64,000 bases of DNA from Mucilaginibacter gracilis (GTDB lineage Bacteria > Bacteroidota > Bacteroidia > Sphingobacteriales > Sphingobacteriaceae). The stretch lies in NCBI RefSeq assembly GCF_003633615.1, contig NZ_RBKU01000001.1, forward strand, positions 4,960,001 to 5,024,000, read 5' to 3'. Below the pieces are notes generated by a model that did no database searches, was not told the origin of the DNA, and worked only from the letters and a program-made list of their open reading frames with translations. The position numbers and the translations under genes were made by a program. Below, in pieces: positions 55,137 through 64,000 of the stretch; the stretch's first letter is position 1; the number at the start of each line of letters is the position of its first letter.

Positions 55137-57908
55137 TTACTTAGCGGCCCTAAAACGGTAAACTCCCGAACCGACATGAAATGCTAAACTATTATTTGCG
55201 CCGATATGATTTTCTATCGGCTCGTTATTCATCGTTACATGCGATGTTTCGGCAACAGGTAAATAAACCGTTGCAGTGGTATTTGGCGGAATGGTAACCG
55301 TTAAATAAAAATCGGTTCCCGCCTTTTTCCAATCGCTTATTATTGTACCGTACATGGAGTGGTAGCTGCCTTTCGCCGATGTTACATCGCCCACAGGCTG
55401 CGGGCGGATAACGATATGTTTATATGCAACATCATTATCAGCCGGCCTTATCCCAGCCAAACCGGCATAAAACCACTCCATAATATGCCCGAGCATAAAA
55501 TGGTTGTTTGATACGCCGGATAGCGCCTGCCACGATTCGGTTAGTGCCGTTGCACCCTTTGCCAACTGGAAACCATATCCCGGCACATTAGTGCGGCTAT
55601 TCATATCAAATATCACATCCGACTGCCCTTCATCATCAAGTACTTTTAGCAGGTACCGATAACCAATATCCCCGGCGGTAAGGCTATTGTTATGGCTGCG
55701 CAATTCTTTAACAATATTATCAACCACGGCAGCTTTGTATTGAGGCTCAACCAATTTCATATAAACAGCTATCGCGTTTGCCGTTTGGCTGCCGGTATCG
55801 TATTGTTTAGTTTCTTTATTAAAAAATTGATTATTGAACGCTATTTTTACCTGTTCCGCCAGTTTAGCGTAACGCTCCACATCGGCAGGTTGGTTTAGCA
55901 GCGTAGCAATATTGCTTAACGTTACCAAATCATAATAATAAATGGAGGTGGCAGTTACCCCCTGCGATGTGAGTTGCGAAACACCGGGATGCTTAGGCCC
56001 CAAATCATACCAATCGCCTAAACCCTGGGTAAGGATATGGTTTTTTGATTGCTTATCCAGATAGGCCATGTACCGTTGCATCATATCATAACTATCGGCC
56101 AAAACCTGTTTATCGCCATACCATTGGTACACATACCAAGGCAATAATACGCTGCTGCTCCCCCATTCGGGCGAATCGCGGAAACCATCGCCAAATACGG
56201 TAAACTCAGGGGCAATTTCGGGTATCAAACCATCTGCGGTTTGAGCCTCGCGCATATCGTTTATTATCTTTTTAAACAGCGTTGCCAAATTGTAATTGTA
56301 CTGCAAGGAGTTACCCATCAGGTGATCTTCCTCCAACCAGCCCAATTTTTCGCGGTGCGGGCAATCCATTAACACGCTTGCCATATTGCTTTGTATAGCC
56401 CAGTCAATCAAGGTATTGGTTTTATTAAACAAATCGCTCGAGCAGCTAAACTCGCCCACCCTGTCTGCCGAATTACGCGTGTGCAAACCTTTTACAGCCA
56501 ATAATTGCGGTTCCTTATCGGGATTAGCCCCGGTTGGCGGAACACCGCCTGTTACCTGTAGGTACCTAAAACCATAAAAGCAAAAACGCGGCTGCCAGGT
56601 TTCTATACCGTTGCCTTTTAAAATATAAGTGTACCAATGGCCATATCCATTTTTACCCGGTACACCTGTGTTTTTTTGTGTTGCAAGGCCATCATTATCC
56701 AGCAATTCGCAGGGTACAATTTTTATCGTGTCGCCTTTTTTACCCTTAACCGTTATTTGCGGTATGCCCGATGAATTTTGGCCCATATCGTAAACCCAAA
56801 CGCCCGGCTTGGGTTGAGTTATCTTTTTGGCCGTAAAAACGTCGGTTACCTTTATTGGTTCGGTAGTTTGCGCATTTATTTGCGGAGGGCCGTCCACTAT
56901 AATGGCGTTTTTCCAGGCGGCATCATTAAAACCGGGCTTGTCCCAACCGGATTGTTCTTTAGTGGCATCATAGTCTTCGCCACCATAAGTGGATGAAAAT
57001 GTAATGGGCCCGGCAGTTGTTCTCCACGATGTATTGCTTACGATGTTCTCGGTTGTACCATCCTGATATTGTACCAGCAACCTGCATATCATTTTAGGAT
57101 AACCATAAGCTACCGTAAGCTTGCGGTACCTGCCGCTCGGTGTAAAGTAAAAACCATTGCCAAGCATTATGCCTAAGGCATTTTCGCCCTTTTTTAACAG
57201 CTCTGTTAAATCAAAACTTACATATTCGGCTTCCTTTTGGTAGTTAACCCAGCCGCCATCTAAAAAATGATTGCCCACTTTTGCGCCATTCAAATTCATT
57301 TCAAAATGCCCCAGGCCTGATATAAATATGGTAGCATTTTTAACTGGTTTGCTTACCTTGAAGCTTTTGCGCAATATTGGTAAAACATCAGTACCGGGCG
57401 AATGCTTTTTTGTGCCGGGAGTTGCAATACCAGGTAATATTTTCAGAGAATCGGGCATGACTTCGTAGGCAATCCAACTGGCACCCTTCCAGTCGGCGGT
57501 ATTTAATAATCCCATTTGCCATTGGGCGATGCTGCTCCATACCAAACTATGTTCCTTATAATCGATAACCGATACGCGCCAGTAATATTTTTTTGTTGAT
57601 ACCAAAGCCGGGCCGGCATAAGGCACCTGTATAGTGGAGTTTGAATTTACCGTTTGCGAATCCCATATATTGCCTATTCCCTTTTGCAGCAAAGCCGGAT
57701 CATCTGCTACCAGTATATGATAAGCTTTTTGCACCACATTAAAGCCGGTTGACGTTATTTCCCAGCTAAAATGGGGACTGGCAGCCGTGATGCCTATGGG
57801 ATTAACACGATATTCGCACCTTAAATTAGTTACACATAATGTTTGCGCAAAAGCATCTATGGCGAAAAACAAGCCTAAAAAACCCAATATCAACTTCTTT
57901 GTCATCAA
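55137..57908 (-). CDS. GH78-family alpha-L-rhamnosidase, full length (second copy)
   Basis: 923 residues: signal peptide ~1-22, fibronectin-like start (NLRCEYRVNPIGITAASPHFSW), rhamnosidase N-domain (IFISGLGHFEMNLNGAKVGN), barrel with DCPHREKLGWLEEDHL (D515, E520) and TALTESWQALSG. This loop is the commonest GH78 type and differs from DCPQRNERMPW in the copy at 22368, so the two probably cut different rhamnosides. Overlaps the CE15 stop by 4 bases. Confidence 0.92.
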   Translation of the reverse strand: MMTKKLILGFLGLFFAIDAFAQTLCVTNLRCEYRVNPIGITAASPHFSWEITSTGFNVVQKAYHILVADDPALLQKGIGNIWDSQTVNSNSTIQVPYAGPALVSTKKYYWRVSVIDYKEHSLVWSSIAQWQMGLLNTADWKGASWIAYEVMPDSLKILPGIATPGTKKHSPGTDVLPILRKSFKVSKPVKNATIFISGLGHFEMNLNGAKVGNHFLDGGWVNYQKEAEYVSFDLTELLKKGENALGIMLGNGFYFTPSGRYRKLTVAYGYPKMICRLLVQYQDGTTENIVSNTSWRTTAGPITFSSTYGGEDYDATKEQSGWDKPGFNDAAWKNAIIVDGPPQINAQTTEPIKVTDVFTAKKITQPKPGVWVYDMGQNSSGIPQITVKGKKGDTIKIVPCELLDNDGLATQKNTGVPGKNGYGHWYTYILKGNGIETWQPRFCFYGFRYLQVTGGVPPTGANPDKEPQLLAVKGLHTRNSADRVGEFSCSSDLFNKTNTLIDWAIQSNMASVLMDCPHREKLGWLEEDHLMGNSLQYNYNLATLFKKIINDMREAQTADGLIPEIAPEFTVFGDGFRDSPEWGSSSVLLPWYVYQWYGDKQVLADSYDMMQRYMAYLDKQSKNHILTQGLGDWYDLGPKHPGVSQLTSQGVTATSIYYYDLVTLSNIATLLNQPADVERYAKLAEQVKIAFNNQFFNKETKQYDTGSQTANAIAVYMKLVEPQYKAAVVDNIVKELRSHNNSLTAGDIGYRYLLKVLDDEGQSDVIFDMNSRTNVPGYGFQLAKGATALTESWQALSGVSNNHFMLGHIMEWFYAGLAGIRPADNDVAYKHIVIRPQPVGDVTSAKGSYHSMYGTIISDWKKAGTDFYLTVTIPPNTTATVYLPVAETSHVTMNNEPIENHIGANNSLAFHVGSGVYRFRAAK

Positions 57909-59182
57909 GGCTTTTTTAAATATTTATCGGCAAAACTGAGGTATTGAATCCAATCGTAATCAGTTACATTATGGCCACCGGGACGAACGTGATAGGCAAT
58001 GCGGCCAACAGACGGCTCACTTAAAGCTGGCCATTGGTTGGCAGGTAAGCCACTGGTACCCAACAGCCGATAAACCGGATCGGCAGCTTTTGCGCCCCAA
58101 AACTCAGCTTCGGGATTGGAGTTGGTATCATCCTTAGCACTTGCAACGTAAACAGGCCGGGGCGCTATGAGCGAAATAACCATATGCTGATCGAACGGCA
58201 GGATAGAATCCTGGCCCATATATTTTTTAAAATTACCGCAAAACCAATGCGGGAACTTGGTATCTAACCTTGTTGTACCCTCGCCACCTTTAAAATGAAA
58301 TAGTTTGGCACCACCAGCTCCCGATTCGTTACTGATAACCAGCGGAAAGCGTTCATCGGTAGCACCTGCCCAAAGTGCAGCCTTTCCCAATCGCGAAAAG
58401 CCAAATACCGCCACATGTTTGCTATCAATAGCTTTATCAGTTTCCAGATAATCTAATATCCGGCTCAGGCCCCATGCCCATGCTGCTACGGTGGCAAAGT
58501 TATCGCCCCGGTTTTGCAATTCCGGGTATAAAACCTGCACGCCATTTTTAAATCCGTCGTCAAAATCGGGGTCAATATCTCCCCGGTAAACGGTGGCAAC
58601 GGCGTAGCCTTTATCTAATATCATTTCAAGCGGCCATTGGCCGGCATCAATACCACGCGTGGCTTCGGTAGCGCGGTTATTAACTACGCCTTTGGTTTTA
58701 TCCATCCAGCTTGTGCTCATTTTTATAGCAAGGTCAATATTTACCGATTGATTACCATCGAAGTTTAACCCTACAATTGCAGGCGCATGTTTAACATTGT
58801 TTGGGATGTACAACAAAATATCCATCTGCGGCCCATCCTGCTTACCATTAAAGTAAACCGTTATTTGTTTACGTGTGGCTTTGCCGCCTAAGGCTTTGCT
58901 GTCGTTATCAAAAACCTTATAGGTTACCCCGGCTGGTTTACCCGGAGATTGGCCGTACATTTCTTTTTTAAAAAACGCTATCAACTCTGGTCTGCGCTCT
59001 ATTTTCCATTGTTTGGCGGTGGTAATTTTGGTACCGTTATTTAAGGTTAAAACATCGGGCAGGCTTATGCCATTTACTATTTGTTGGGCTATGGTATTGT
59101 TAGCTAACAGCAAGCCGAGCAGCATTAAACTTAGGCGCAGTAAATAGTTATTTTGTATAGCTGTTAAATTCATGTATTTCAA
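57905..59182 (-). CDS. CE15-family glucuronoyl esterase-like enzyme
   Basis: 425 residues, signal peptide ~1-33 (NNTIAQQ). Nucleophile S263 in GFSRLGKAALW, E286 in SNESGAGGAKL, His404 in GGHNVTDYDW: the CE15 G-x-S-R-x-G-K pattern and triad. CE15 enzymes cleave esters of glucuronic acid; bacterial forms act on methyl glucuronate or lignin esters in xylan. Here an ester on galacturonic or glucuronic acid in pectin is more likely. Two bases after the large GH2. Confidence 0.85.
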   Translation of the reverse strand: MKYMNLTAIQNNYLLRLSLMLLGLLLANNTIAQQIVNGISLPDVLTLNNGTKITTAKQWKIERRPELIAFFKKEMYGQSPGKPAGVTYKVFDNDSKALGGKATRKQITVYFNGKQDGPQMDILLYIPNNVKHAPAIVGLNFDGNQSVNIDLAIKMSTSWMDKTKGVVNNRATEATRGIDAGQWPLEMILDKGYAVATVYRGDIDPDFDDGFKNGVQVLYPELQNRGDNFATVAAWAWGLSRILDYLETDKAIDSKHVAVFGFSRLGKAALWAGATDERFPLVISNESGAGGAKLFHFKGGEGTTRLDTKFPHWFCGNFKKYMGQDSILPFDQHMVISLIAPRPVYVASAKDDTNSNPEAEFWGAKAADPVYRLLGTSGLPANQWPALSEPSVGRIAYHVRPGGHNVTDYDWIQYLSFADKYLKKP

Positions 59183-59184
59183 TA

Positions 59185-62100
59185 TTATTGCACCTCTAAG
59201 CCCGAAACTATTAACCCTTCGGCGTCCACTGCGCTAAGTATTACTTTATAATTGCCCGCGTTAATGCTCGTACCGGTTGTAGTGCCCACTGTTTTAAATT
59301 TATCGGCTTCGGTTTTACCAAATTTCAATTGTGCTTCTTTCATCACAGTGCCATCGGCAGCCAGTAGTTTAATGTTAGCCGTTAATGTTTTACCTGTTGT
59401 ATTAGCATATTTAATACGCATCTCGTGCGCTTCGGCCACTCCGGTTGATATTGCCCATTCTGCCCCCGAACCTGTAGTTTTAAAGGTGATGCAATTACGC
59501 CCGTTAACCATACTTATAACTGTGCCTTCACCGCTCAAGGTGGCCGTTTCTGCTTTGTATGATACTGTGGTTTTTAAATCGGTAGCGGGCTCCATTTCCG
59601 TAACAGGCTGTACGGCTACCAAATACATTAATGCCTTATCGGCATTGTAGCCTAAACTAACCTCGGCACCTGCTTTAAAGCGTTTGTGGTATAGCATAAA
59701 CTTATTACCACCGTTGGCATCGTTAACCATCAGGGTTTTGGTGTTATCGTAATCGTGCAGCCAGGCTGGTAATTGTTTAATATCTGCGTCTAAACCTATG
59801 TAAACATCGGCATCAACTGTGGTGTTGAATTTAGCCAAAGCACCCGCGCCTTCAATAGTAACTTTTGGCGTTTTTATCCATTCGGCGCCGTAAAGATTTG
59901 GCGGTAACTGGGCTATTTCTGTTTCGTCGTTTGTATATAGTTTATTGCCAACATCAAGCCATGTTTTTGCCGACCAATTTTTAGCCTGAGATGGATTGGT
60001 AACAACCAAATTATGAATAACAGAAGCCGACGGCAGGGCAGCCACCACATTTTTATTAACCGATGCTATAGCGATGGCCGAAATAATAGCCTCTCCCGAT
60101 TCTGCATGAGGGAAGTTGATGGTTAAATGCCCGCCGGTTACATGCACCTTAACAACCTTTTTTAAAGCCCTATCGTGCCCGGCCTCTTTCCAAATATCAA
60201 GGTTATTGATAACAGTATGGCCATTAACGGCAACATCAAATAAACGCCAGCCCGTGCAATCCATCCCGCCGCCTGTACCGTACCAGGGCTCGGTAAAGTA
60301 AAACTCAACTTCATAATCGCCATCGGCAACCGGGAAATCATACTTCAACTTATCAAGCCCGTAACGGAAAGTTTGGAATAATTGCGGATCGGTAGTGCCC
60401 TTTATCAAATCGAAAGTGCGGCGCTGGCTGCCAAACATGGCGGGCATTCCGGCTAAATCGTCCGTCCACGAGGTTGAGCCCCATGTTTTATTATTGGTTT
60501 GATGCACATCGGCAAGCCAAACATGGTTAAACTGATCGGTATAATCGGGGCCGCCGCAATTAACCCGGTAAATATATTTTAAACCCGCATTTGGTTTCAA
60601 TAAATCCTTTCCTTCAGTATTCAGATCTTGAAAATTTGGCGATTGTGGCAAGTGATTGAGCACAATATAATCTTCGGCTACCTTCTTCCCTTTTACATAT
60701 CCTACAGCATAAAGCACATTGTATTGCACGTTTACCCTGTCCCATGTAAAATGTGTCCCTTTACCTCCATTCTTTTTTTTACCGAAAGATTGGCCGTTAA
60801 CATCGTTAAATAGTTCAACCTCATCGCAGTTGGAGTAAACGCTCAAGCTATCCCTCGTTCCGGGCGATAGCCACCTATCCGGCCAGGTGTGCGATACGAT
60901 GTAAACCATTGGCTCTTTATCTTTGGGCGCATAATTAGCCCGATATAAATAAAAGGCATCTGTTGGTTCGCCCCAGGGGGTTAATAAACCTTTGTAGTTA
61001 ACAGGGCCTACCCTATCCATCTCCCGCCAGCCCTCGCCGCCTTGCACCCTGCCCGGGTTTTCGTGCGAACTGAGCAACCATTGGAAATGCCCGGCAACTT
61101 TATCCTTAACCGATTCGGCAAGGCGTATTTTGGTTTCCATTAATAAATCCAGCCTGTCTTCGCTTAATGCGCCGTTTTGTGCAAATGGCCCGTCGGTGTG
61201 TAAATCAATACTTCGCCATCCGCCATACTCACCAACCAGTATTTGCTTTTCAAGGTCGGTTGCATAGGTTAAGGGGTTACCGCCGTAGGTGCCTGTCCAG
61301 TTTTGTGGCACATCCCAATCGGTACCGTTACCGCCATTACAGGTTGTTATTTTGCGTTGCGACGATGCAGTGGGATCAAGTTTGCGGATCAGTTCGCAGC
61401 ATTCCGCAGCAAAATCGGCAGGTAGCCTGCTTTCGTTTTGTAGCCCCCAAAGAATATTCGACGGGTTATTGCGCCGTTCTTTAACCCAATCAGCTAAAAG
61501 CGTTTTAAAGTTTTCGCGAAAAGCCGGGGTATCATACCAAATGTGGGCGGTAAATTGCGGCCACCATAGTATGCCTAATTCATCCCAATACTGTTGGTAT
61601 GCTAAATTATGCGGCTGGTGCGCATCGCGGAAAGCATTAAAGCCCGCCGTCTTAACCTGCATTACACGTGTACGAACTTGCGCATTGCTAAAAGCGTGGC
61701 TTTGCCCCATTTTATGCTCGTACTCGGCAACGCCGTTTATAAATACCGGTTTACCGTTAAGTAAAAACTGTTTATTGCTACCGCCCCGGCCAATGGGCCA
61801 ACTTATCCAACGGATGCCATAAGGTGTTGATTCCTGATCTAACTGCCTTTGGCCATCCATCACCTTAGACACCATTTTGTACAAATAAGGTTGCCCCAGC
61901 GACCATAAATGTACGTGTGTAAAATTGAGCTTTTGCTTATAAACCATTGTAGCACCCGCTGGAATAGCATTTTCGCTAACGGCTTCGGCAACTACAATAC
62001 CGCGTTCATCTATTAACCTGTTAATTACAGCTATCTTTTTAGGTTTGTTGCTGTAATTCTTTACTTCGGTTTCTATATTCAGATCCGCCGATTTTTCGGT

Positions 62101-62778
62101 TACCGTAGTATCGTTCCAGATGTGTACGCCAAACGGCTCTATCCTCACGGCACCGGTGATAATAAAATGTACGGGCCGGTATATTCCCATTGGCTGCGAA
62201 CCCTCCGAAAAGCCAACCTCATCCGCCGAGCCACCGCATACCCAGGGCAGATCCTGAATTTTATCCGGATGATCTGCCCGGACGGCCAGTATATTAGGTT
62301 TATTTTTAAGCAGATACTGGCTTACATTTAAGGTAAATGTTGTGCGGCCACCGGCATGGTAACCAACCTTTGTACCATTTAGCCACACCGTAGCGTAGGA
62401 GCCTACACCTTCAAAAAACAGAAAATATGCCTTATCGGCAGAGATGTCTTTTACAATAAAACTGGTGCGGTACCAGGCGTAACCATGCCTGTCGCCATGT
62501 TTTAACCTGCGGTAACCCTGGTAAGTATCCCAGTTATGGGGCACCGTAACGGGTTGCCAGTTTTGGGTATTAAATGCCGCTTGCTCAAAGCCGTTATAGG
62601 CATTTATATTGGTATCGTTGGCCACAGAGAGCCAGTTAGTTTTTAAAACAATATCTTTACGTATTGCAGATTGCGAAAAAGAGCGGACGCCAAACAATAA
62701 ACAAAGCACTAATATTAAGCAGCTTTTGTAACCCACCCATAGCGTTTTATAACATTGCTTAACCTTATCTGCCATCAT
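59185..62778 (-). CDS. Large multidomain GH2 enzyme with malectin-like and CBM35-like domains
   Basis: 1197 residues, signal region ~12-36. GH2 jelly roll (~40-210), Ig domain, barrel ~320-640 with acid/base E449 (ILWGLQNESR) and nucleophile E517 (ILVGEYGGWRS), a DUF4982-like part, then a malectin-like domain (~730-890: RVNCGGPDYTDQFNHVWLAD, TEPWYGTGGGMDCTGWRLFD), a beta-sandwich (~900-1040: VYIGLDADIKQLPAWLHDY, FMLYHKRFKAGAEVSLG) and a CBM35-like tail (VSYKAETATLSGEGTVI). Binding domains on an exo-type GH2 suggest action on polymeric or surface substrate. Substrate unknown; second gene of the right-hand unit. Confidence 0.85.
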   Translation of the reverse strand: MMADKVKQCYKTLWVGYKSCLILVLCLLFGVRSFSQSAIRKDIVLKTNWLSVANDTNINAYNGFEQAAFNTQNWQPVTVPHNWDTYQGYRRLKHGDRHGYAWYRTSFIVKDISADKAYFLFFEGVGSYATVWLNGTKVGYHAGGRTTFTLNVSQYLLKNKPNILAVRADHPDKIQDLPWVCGGSADEVGFSEGSQPMGIYRPVHFIITGAVRIEPFGVHIWNDTTVTEKSADLNIETEVKNYSNKPKKIAVINRLIDERGIVVAEAVSENAIPAGATMVYKQKLNFTHVHLWSLGQPYLYKMVSKVMDGQRQLDQESTPYGIRWISWPIGRGGSNKQFLLNGKPVFINGVAEYEHKMGQSHAFSNAQVRTRVMQVKTAGFNAFRDAHQPHNLAYQQYWDELGILWWPQFTAHIWYDTPAFRENFKTLLADWVKERRNNPSNILWGLQNESRLPADFAAECCELIRKLDPTASSQRKITTCNGGNGTDWDVPQNWTGTYGGNPLTYATDLEKQILVGEYGGWRSIDLHTDGPFAQNGALSEDRLDLLMETKIRLAESVKDKVAGHFQWLLSSHENPGRVQGGEGWREMDRVGPVNYKGLLTPWGEPTDAFYLYRANYAPKDKEPMVYIVSHTWPDRWLSPGTRDSLSVYSNCDEVELFNDVNGQSFGKKKNGGKGTHFTWDRVNVQYNVLYAVGYVKGKKVAEDYIVLNHLPQSPNFQDLNTEGKDLLKPNAGLKYIYRVNCGGPDYTDQFNHVWLADVHQTNNKTWGSTSWTDDLAGMPAMFGSQRRTFDLIKGTTDPQLFQTFRYGLDKLKYDFPVADGDYEVEFYFTEPWYGTGGGMDCTGWRLFDVAVNGHTVINNLDIWKEAGHDRALKKVVKVHVTGGHLTINFPHAESGEAIISAIAIASVNKNVVAALPSASVIHNLVVTNPSQAKNWSAKTWLDVGNKLYTNDETEIAQLPPNLYGAEWIKTPKVTIEGAGALAKFNTTVDADVYIGLDADIKQLPAWLHDYDNTKTLMVNDANGGNKFMLYHKRFKAGAEVSLGYNADKALMYLVAVQPVTEMEPATDLKTTVSYKAETATLSGEGTVISMVNGRNCITFKTTGSGAEWAISTGVAEAHEMRIKYANTTGKTLTANIKLLAADGTVMKEAQLKFGKTEADKFKTVGTTTGTSINAGNYKVILSAVDAEGLIVSGLEVQ

Positions 62779-62791
62779 CTCAAGTTTTAAA

Positions 62792-64000
62792 TTATATCGC
62801 TTTCAATTCACCATTAAAACTATAGCTTTTGCCCTTTATAGTTTTAAAACGTTGGCTAATGCTGCCATATTTTAACAAGCATTCGCCACCTGCTTTTGAA
62901 GTTACCTGCACCTGCATTAATTTGCCGTTTTGCCATTTCAAGTTGAGTACAAAGCCCCCGCGGGCGCAAATACCCTTTACCTCACCATTGGCAATGGCGG
63001 TGGGCAGGGCAGGCAATAAATCAATATAGCCTTGCTGGCTTTGTAGCAGCATTTCGGCAATACCGGCTGCACCACCAAAGTTACCATCAATCTGGAATGG
63101 CGGGTGCGCATCAAACAGGTTATTGTACACGCCGCCTTTTTCTTTTGCATTACCAATTTCGGCAACGCTTAATAGCTTATTTACCAACATCATAGCGTGG
63201 TCGCCTTTTTTAAAGCGCGCCATCAGGTTTACCTTCCAGGCTAAACTCCAACCCGTGCCCTCGTCGCCACGGTACTTAAACGATTTTTCTGCGGCTTTCA
63301 TTATATCAGCATTACCATCCCACGTAATATCTGTACCGGGGTAAACACCCCAAAGGTGCGATACATGCCGGTGCGTATCAGTTGTATCGTCCCTATCTTC
63401 CATCCACTCCTGCAATTGCCCGTATTTACCAATTTTATTGGGAGCTATTTGCATATATTTTTCTTCAAGAGTTTTGCGGAACGCTAAATCGGTTTTTAGT
63501 ATTTGAGATGCCGTTATGCAGTTTTTAAACAAATCGCGAATGATCTGCCTGTCCATTGCGGGCCCAGCAACAAGGCCACCATGTTCGGGAGAGGTTGATG
63601 GCGTGGAAATAAGGTAACCAGTTTGGGGATCATGAACCAATGTACTCACAAAAAACTGAGCGGCGGCTTTCATTTCGGGATAATGTTGTTTCAAGAAACT
63701 GGTATCTTGAGTGTACAAATAATGTTCCCATAAATGATGGCATAACCAGCCTGCACCACTTTGCCAAATGCCATTGGTTGGTGCATCAATTGGCGCGGTG
63801 CCCAACCAAATATCGGTGTTATGGTGTACTACCCAGCCCGGAGCGTTATAGTAAACTTTGGCCGTTTTTGCACCTGTAGTACTAAGGCCGCCTATCATTT
63901 TAAAAAGCGGCTGTATGCACGCACTCAAATTTAACTCTTCGGCACTCCAATAATTCATTTGGAGGTTAATGTTGGTGGTAAACTTGCTGCCCCAGGGTGG
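62792..64000 (-). CDS. GH95-family glycosidase, C-terminal part (cut by the window edge)
   Basis: The frame stays open to base 64000, where PPWGSKFTTNINLQMNYW reads into the first ATG, so only the last ~402 residues are in the window. TNINLQMNYW corresponds to the N-x-N motif of GH95 (Asn421/Asn423 of the Bifidobacterium enzyme), and FDAHPPFQIDGNFGG holds the catalytic-Asp region. GH95 has alpha-L-fucosidases and alpha-L-galactosidases; both L-fucose and L-galactose occur in RG-II. 13 bases before the large GH2, with which it forms the start of the right-hand unit. Confidence 0.9.
   Translation of the reverse strand, partial: PPWGSKFTTNINLQMNYWSAEELNLSACIQPLFKMIGGLSTTGAKTAKVYYNAPGWVVHHNTDIWLGTAPIDAPTNGIWQSGAGWLCHHLWEHYLYTQDTSFLKQHYPEMKAAAQFFVSTLVHDPQTGYLISTPSTSPEHGGLVAGPAMDRQIIRDLFKNCITASQILKTDLAFRKTLEEKYMQIAPNKIGKYGQLQEWMEDRDDTTDTHRHVSHLWGVYPGTDITWDGNADIMKAAEKSFKYRGDEGTGWSLAWKVNLMARFKKGDHAMMLVNKLLSVAEIGNAKEKGGVYNNLFDAHPPFQIDGNFGGAAGIAEMLLQSQQGYIDLLPALPTAIANGEVKGICARGGFVLNLKWQNGKLMQVQVTSKAGGECLLKYGSISQRFKTIKGKSYSFNGELKAI

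Noticed and set aside
61289..61822. 177-codon open frame on the + strand inside the large GH2 gene
   Set aside because: Antisense to a well-supported coding region, no recognisable domain, no promoter; a shadow frame of GH2 codons.
1..64000. Insertion sequences, prophage, CRISPR, tRNA or rRNA genes
   Set aside because: None seen; no transposase or integrase frame, no regular spacer repeats, no tRNA-like cloverleaf noticed by eye.

Overview
The window looks like one long polysaccharide-utilisation locus (PUL) of a Bacteroidota bacterium. A soil or plant-associated Sphingobacteriaceae member such as Mucilaginibacter or Pedobacter is the best guess. Reasons: a SusC/SusD pair, Bacteroidota-type promoter boxes (TAnnTTTG), almost no Shine-Dalgarno sequences, chains of secreted glycoside hydrolases with stop/start overlaps, and GC-rich palindromic interspersed repeats of a kind I associate with this family. 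No rRNA, tRNA, CRISPR array, transposase or phage gene was seen.

Layout. (a) 1-446 (+): 3' end of a GH95-like/DUF5703-type hydrolase, convergent with everything to its right. (b) 497-15755 (-): GH127, GH106, LacZ-type GH2, an enolase-superfamily dehydratase, a short GH78, a sodium:solute symporter and a Gfo/Idh/MocA oxidoreductase. (c) 15852-38506 (-): a tightly packed run in transcription order PL1, a beta-helix/TIM-barrel fusion, GH140, GH43, a beta-propeller, an SGNH esterase, GH2, GH78, a BNR propeller, an STN-esterase, a TIM-barrel isomerase/epimerase, GH141 and a rhamnose-mutarotase-like protein. (d) 38958-47472 (-): FucI-like isomerase, DUF3826, SusC, SusD, a surface lipoprotein, then a strong terminator. 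(e) 47946-48818 (+): the only regulator, AraC type. (f) 48815-51346 (-): symporter and DapA/NAL-family aldolase. (g) 51551-64000 (-): GH95 (cut by the window edge), a large GH2, CE15 esterase, GH78, a GH43/GH32-like propeller, and GH2.

How it works together (inference). GH140 (apiosidase), GH141, GH127, GH106, GH95, three GH78 and four GH2 enzymes next to PL1 match the enzyme set known for rhamnogalacturonan-II (RG-II) breakdown in Bacteroides thetaiotaomicron. The target is therefore probably RG-II and attached pectin. SusC/D would import oligosaccharides, periplasmic enzymes would strip L-rhamnose, L-fucose/L-galactose, arabinose, apiose and uronic acids, and two Na+ symporters would take up the sugars. 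The cytoplasmic isomerase, dehydratase, oxidoreductase, mutarotase-like protein and aldolase would feed unusual sugars or sugar acids into central metabolism. Several proteins have no secure family function: the beta-helix/TIM fusion, two sialidase-like propellers, the STN-esterase, the SusE-position lipoprotein and DUF3826. These are the best places to look for new biochemistry.
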